Source: UBA2029 sp037447125 (GTDB lineage Bacteria > Chloroflexota > Anaerolineae > Aggregatilineales > Aggregatilineaceae). From it: a DNA stretch of 5,970 nt. The notes beneath the pieces are model-generated. The model ran no database searches and had not been told where the DNA came from. It saw nothing but the letters and a program-made list of their open reading frames with translations. Position numbers and translations under genes: made by a program. Numbering within the stretch: position 1 is the stretch's first letter; the number at the start of each line of letters is the position of its first letter. Where the stretch lies: the NCBI GenBank assembly GCA_037447125.1, contig JBBIHG010000148.1, forward strand, positions 1 through 5,970. The letters run 5' to 3'. Positions 5,148 to 5,970 of the stretch are shown here, piece after piece.

Positions 5148-5175
5148 CGGTTGGCAGTGGCCGGTTGGCAGTAGC
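5148..5175. repeat. 14-nt tandem repeat (7-nt periodicity)
   Basis: CGGTTGGCAGTGGC (5148-5161) is followed by CGGTTGGCAGTAGC (5162-5175), 13 of 14 matching. TGGCAGT is shared with the repeat at 2838-2865. Confidence 0.5.
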
Positions 5176-5192
5176 CAGGGGGCCAGACACAA

Positions 5193-5223
5193 GCCTTCCG
5201 AAGCCTGGCAGACTTCGGAAGGC
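5193..5223. repeat. 11-bp perfect hairpin between the two palindromes
   Basis: GCCTTCCGAAG (5193-5203) and CTTCGGAAGGC (5213-5223) are exact reverse complements around a 9-nt loop. On the minus strand it is followed by TTGTGT, so it might weakly terminate the ParB-like transcript; on the plus strand there is no T-tract. Confidence 0.6.
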
Positions 5224-5257
5224 GTCGCGGGGCCAGGCGCAACAGCGCCATACCCTC

Positions 5258-5288
5258 GATGATCACCGAAAACCGCTCGCGGATCATC
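5258..5288. repeat. 7-bp inverted repeat next to palindrome B
   Basis: GATGATC (5258-5264) and GATCATC (5282-5288) are exact inverted repeats 17 nt apart. The right arm directly abuts palindrome B. A 7-bp pair at this spacing could occur by chance. Confidence 0.35.
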
Positions 5289-5312
5289 CTATGTTGCCCT
5301 GGGGCAACATAG
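5289..5312. repeat. Palindrome B (arms CTATGTTGCCC / GGGCAACATAG)
   Basis: Two exact 11-nt arms flank a 2-nt centre (TG). The inner 20 nt match palindrome A at 18 positions. The centres of A and B are 177 bp apart, close to 17 helical turns. Confidence 0.7.
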
Positions 5313-5325
5313 CGACGATCGTCGC
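5312..5325. repeat. Perfect 14-nt palindrome adjoining palindrome B
   Basis: GCGACGATCGTCGC equals its own reverse complement and begins at the last base of palindrome B. It lies 20 bases from the ParB-like stop codon. It may be a separate binding site or an extension of a structured element. Confidence 0.55.
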
Positions 5326-5345
5326 CACCGACGACTGATAACCGA

Positions 5346-5970
5346 TCACGAATCACTCCCTGGCACCTGCCGCTCGACAATGTCCAGCAGCAAGCGCAGC
5401 GCCGCCACCTGCCGGCGCACCTCGTCCGGCTTCTGGCGCTTGAGCCACTGGTCGGCCACAAGGGAGAGGTCCGCCTGCGAGAACTGCCGCGCCAGCGCTG
5501 GCCAGCGATTCGCTACCCGCTCCGACACCGTCTCGGCGATCTCGTCCGCGCCCGCGCGCAGTGGGGCATGGTCACCCAGGAGCGCAGCCAGATTCGGCGA
5601 CTCGACCAACTGCTTGACGCGCTCAGCGGACAGATCGCGGGCGACGATGAAGCGCACCAATTGCACCTGCAGCGCCTCATCTTCGACCTTCAGCACATAG
5701 CGCAACCGCTTCTCTTCCAGGCGGTGACGGTCGGCCAGTTCCCACACGGAGTCCGGCAGGCGCAGCAACGCCTGAATGCGGCTGAACTGCGAGCGTTGCA
5801 TGCTGCCCAGCGCAGCGCGCAGGGCCTCGCCCTCGCCGCGCGGCACGCGGTACTCCAGCGCCTGGCGATACCAGTCGTTGGGGATGGGGTGCGTGTAGTC
5901 GAGGTGAATGCCGTACAGGTCGAGCAGCAACGTCGCCAACTGGCGAGCCAGGGCCATCGCCGACAGGCCC
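5346..5970 (-). CDS. ParB/Spo0J-like protein, C-terminal part (N-terminus beyond the window)
   Basis: The visible 207 residues end at TGA (5346-5348). The frame stays open to the window edge, with GLSA before the first visible Met at 5957, so that Met is probably internal and the true start is outside. The segment from about residue 56 (MQRSQFSRIQALLRLPDSVWELAD, then RLRYVLKVEDE, then ARDLSAERVKQLVE) follows the ParB central HTH region: the recognition helix, the LRLPDSV turn, a return helix with DE, and an LSxxxVxxLV segment. Between the LSAMALARQL helix and the HTH there is an extra stretch (YGIHLDYTHPIPNDWYRQAL) that standard ParB lacks. The N-terminal ParB box with the CTP-binding GERR motif cannot be seen. 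The C-terminal domain (about 140-205) is not recognised. Expected roles are DNA segregation or a ParB-derived regulator; the choice cannot be made here. Confidence 0.7.
   Translation of the reverse strand, partial: GLSAMALARQLATLLLDLYGIHLDYTHPIPNDWYRQALEYRVPRGEGEALRAALGSMQRSQFSRIQALLRLPDSVWELADRHRLEEKRLRYVLKVEDEALQVQLVRFIVARDLSAERVKQLVESPNLAALLGDHAPLRAGADEIAETVSERVANRWPALARQFSQADLSLVADQWLKRQKPDEVRRQVAALRLLLDIVERQVPGSDS

Larger units (their letters stand above)
4929..5345. other. Gene-free convergent intergenic region rich in dyad symmetry
   Basis: The HTH and ParB-like genes converge on this stretch of about 415 bases. No supported gene is present; short reading frames are unlike any known domain. 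It contains a small hairpin CCCCG/CGGGG (4951-4965), palindromes at 5114-5133, 5289-5312 and 5312-5325, a strong hairpin at 5193-5223, an inverted repeat at 5258-5288, and a 14-nt tandem repeat at 5148-5175. It may be a protein-binding region or a small structured RNA. Confidence 0.6.

Noticed and set aside
5114..5325. CRISPR array or transposon ends
   Set aside because: There are only two palindromic units, with no regularly spaced spacers, no transposase and no target-site duplication visible.

Overview
The window is GC-rich bacterial DNA that reads like a chromosomal segment of a Chloroflexota bacterium, perhaps an Anaerolineae-like lineage. This assignment is an inference. It rests on a one-polypeptide Wzz/BY-kinase with a tyrosine-rich tail, a ParB-like protein with an unusual insertion, and short 7-nt-periodic intergenic repeats. 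No rRNA, tRNA, CRISPR array, transposase or phage gene was seen.

Layout. 55-1749 (minus) encodes a complete polysaccharide co-polymerase fused to a bacterial tyrosine kinase (Wzz/CpsD type). It has a TATAAT promoter near 1904-1909 flanked by two dyads. 2043-2408 (minus) is a small cupin protein. 2481-2813 (minus) is a STAS-domain anti-sigma-factor antagonist, upstream of the cupin and separated from it by two consecutive hairpins. 2814-3193 is the divergent control region between STAS and the plus-strand genes. 3194-3439 (plus) is a truncated, degenerate receiver-domain protein. 3503-4117 (plus) is a full receiver domain with a Pro/Glu/Ala/Lys-rich tail. The first is a diverged partial tandem duplicate of the second. 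4122-4928 (plus), starting 4 nt after the receiver stop, encodes a protein with two HTH-like repeats and a Cys-containing, zinc-knuckle-like C-terminus. 4929-5345 has no gene but is rich in dyad symmetry, including two near-identical 20-nt palindromes. 5346 to the window end (minus) is the C-terminal part of a ParB/Spo0J-like protein whose N-terminus lies outside the window.

How the parts may work together. The kinase gene belongs to surface polysaccharide export. STAS and cupin could form a two-gene transcription unit with attenuation between them. The receiver and the HTH protein look translationally coupled and may act as a two-polypeptide response regulator, with the receiver as input and the HTH protein as DNA-binding output; no histidine kinase is present. 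The palindromes beside the ParB-like gene are candidate binding sites for it or for another dimeric DNA-binding protein. The strongest unusual signals are the receiver duplication, the palindrome cluster, and the mutually exclusive hairpins at the 3' end of the HTH gene.
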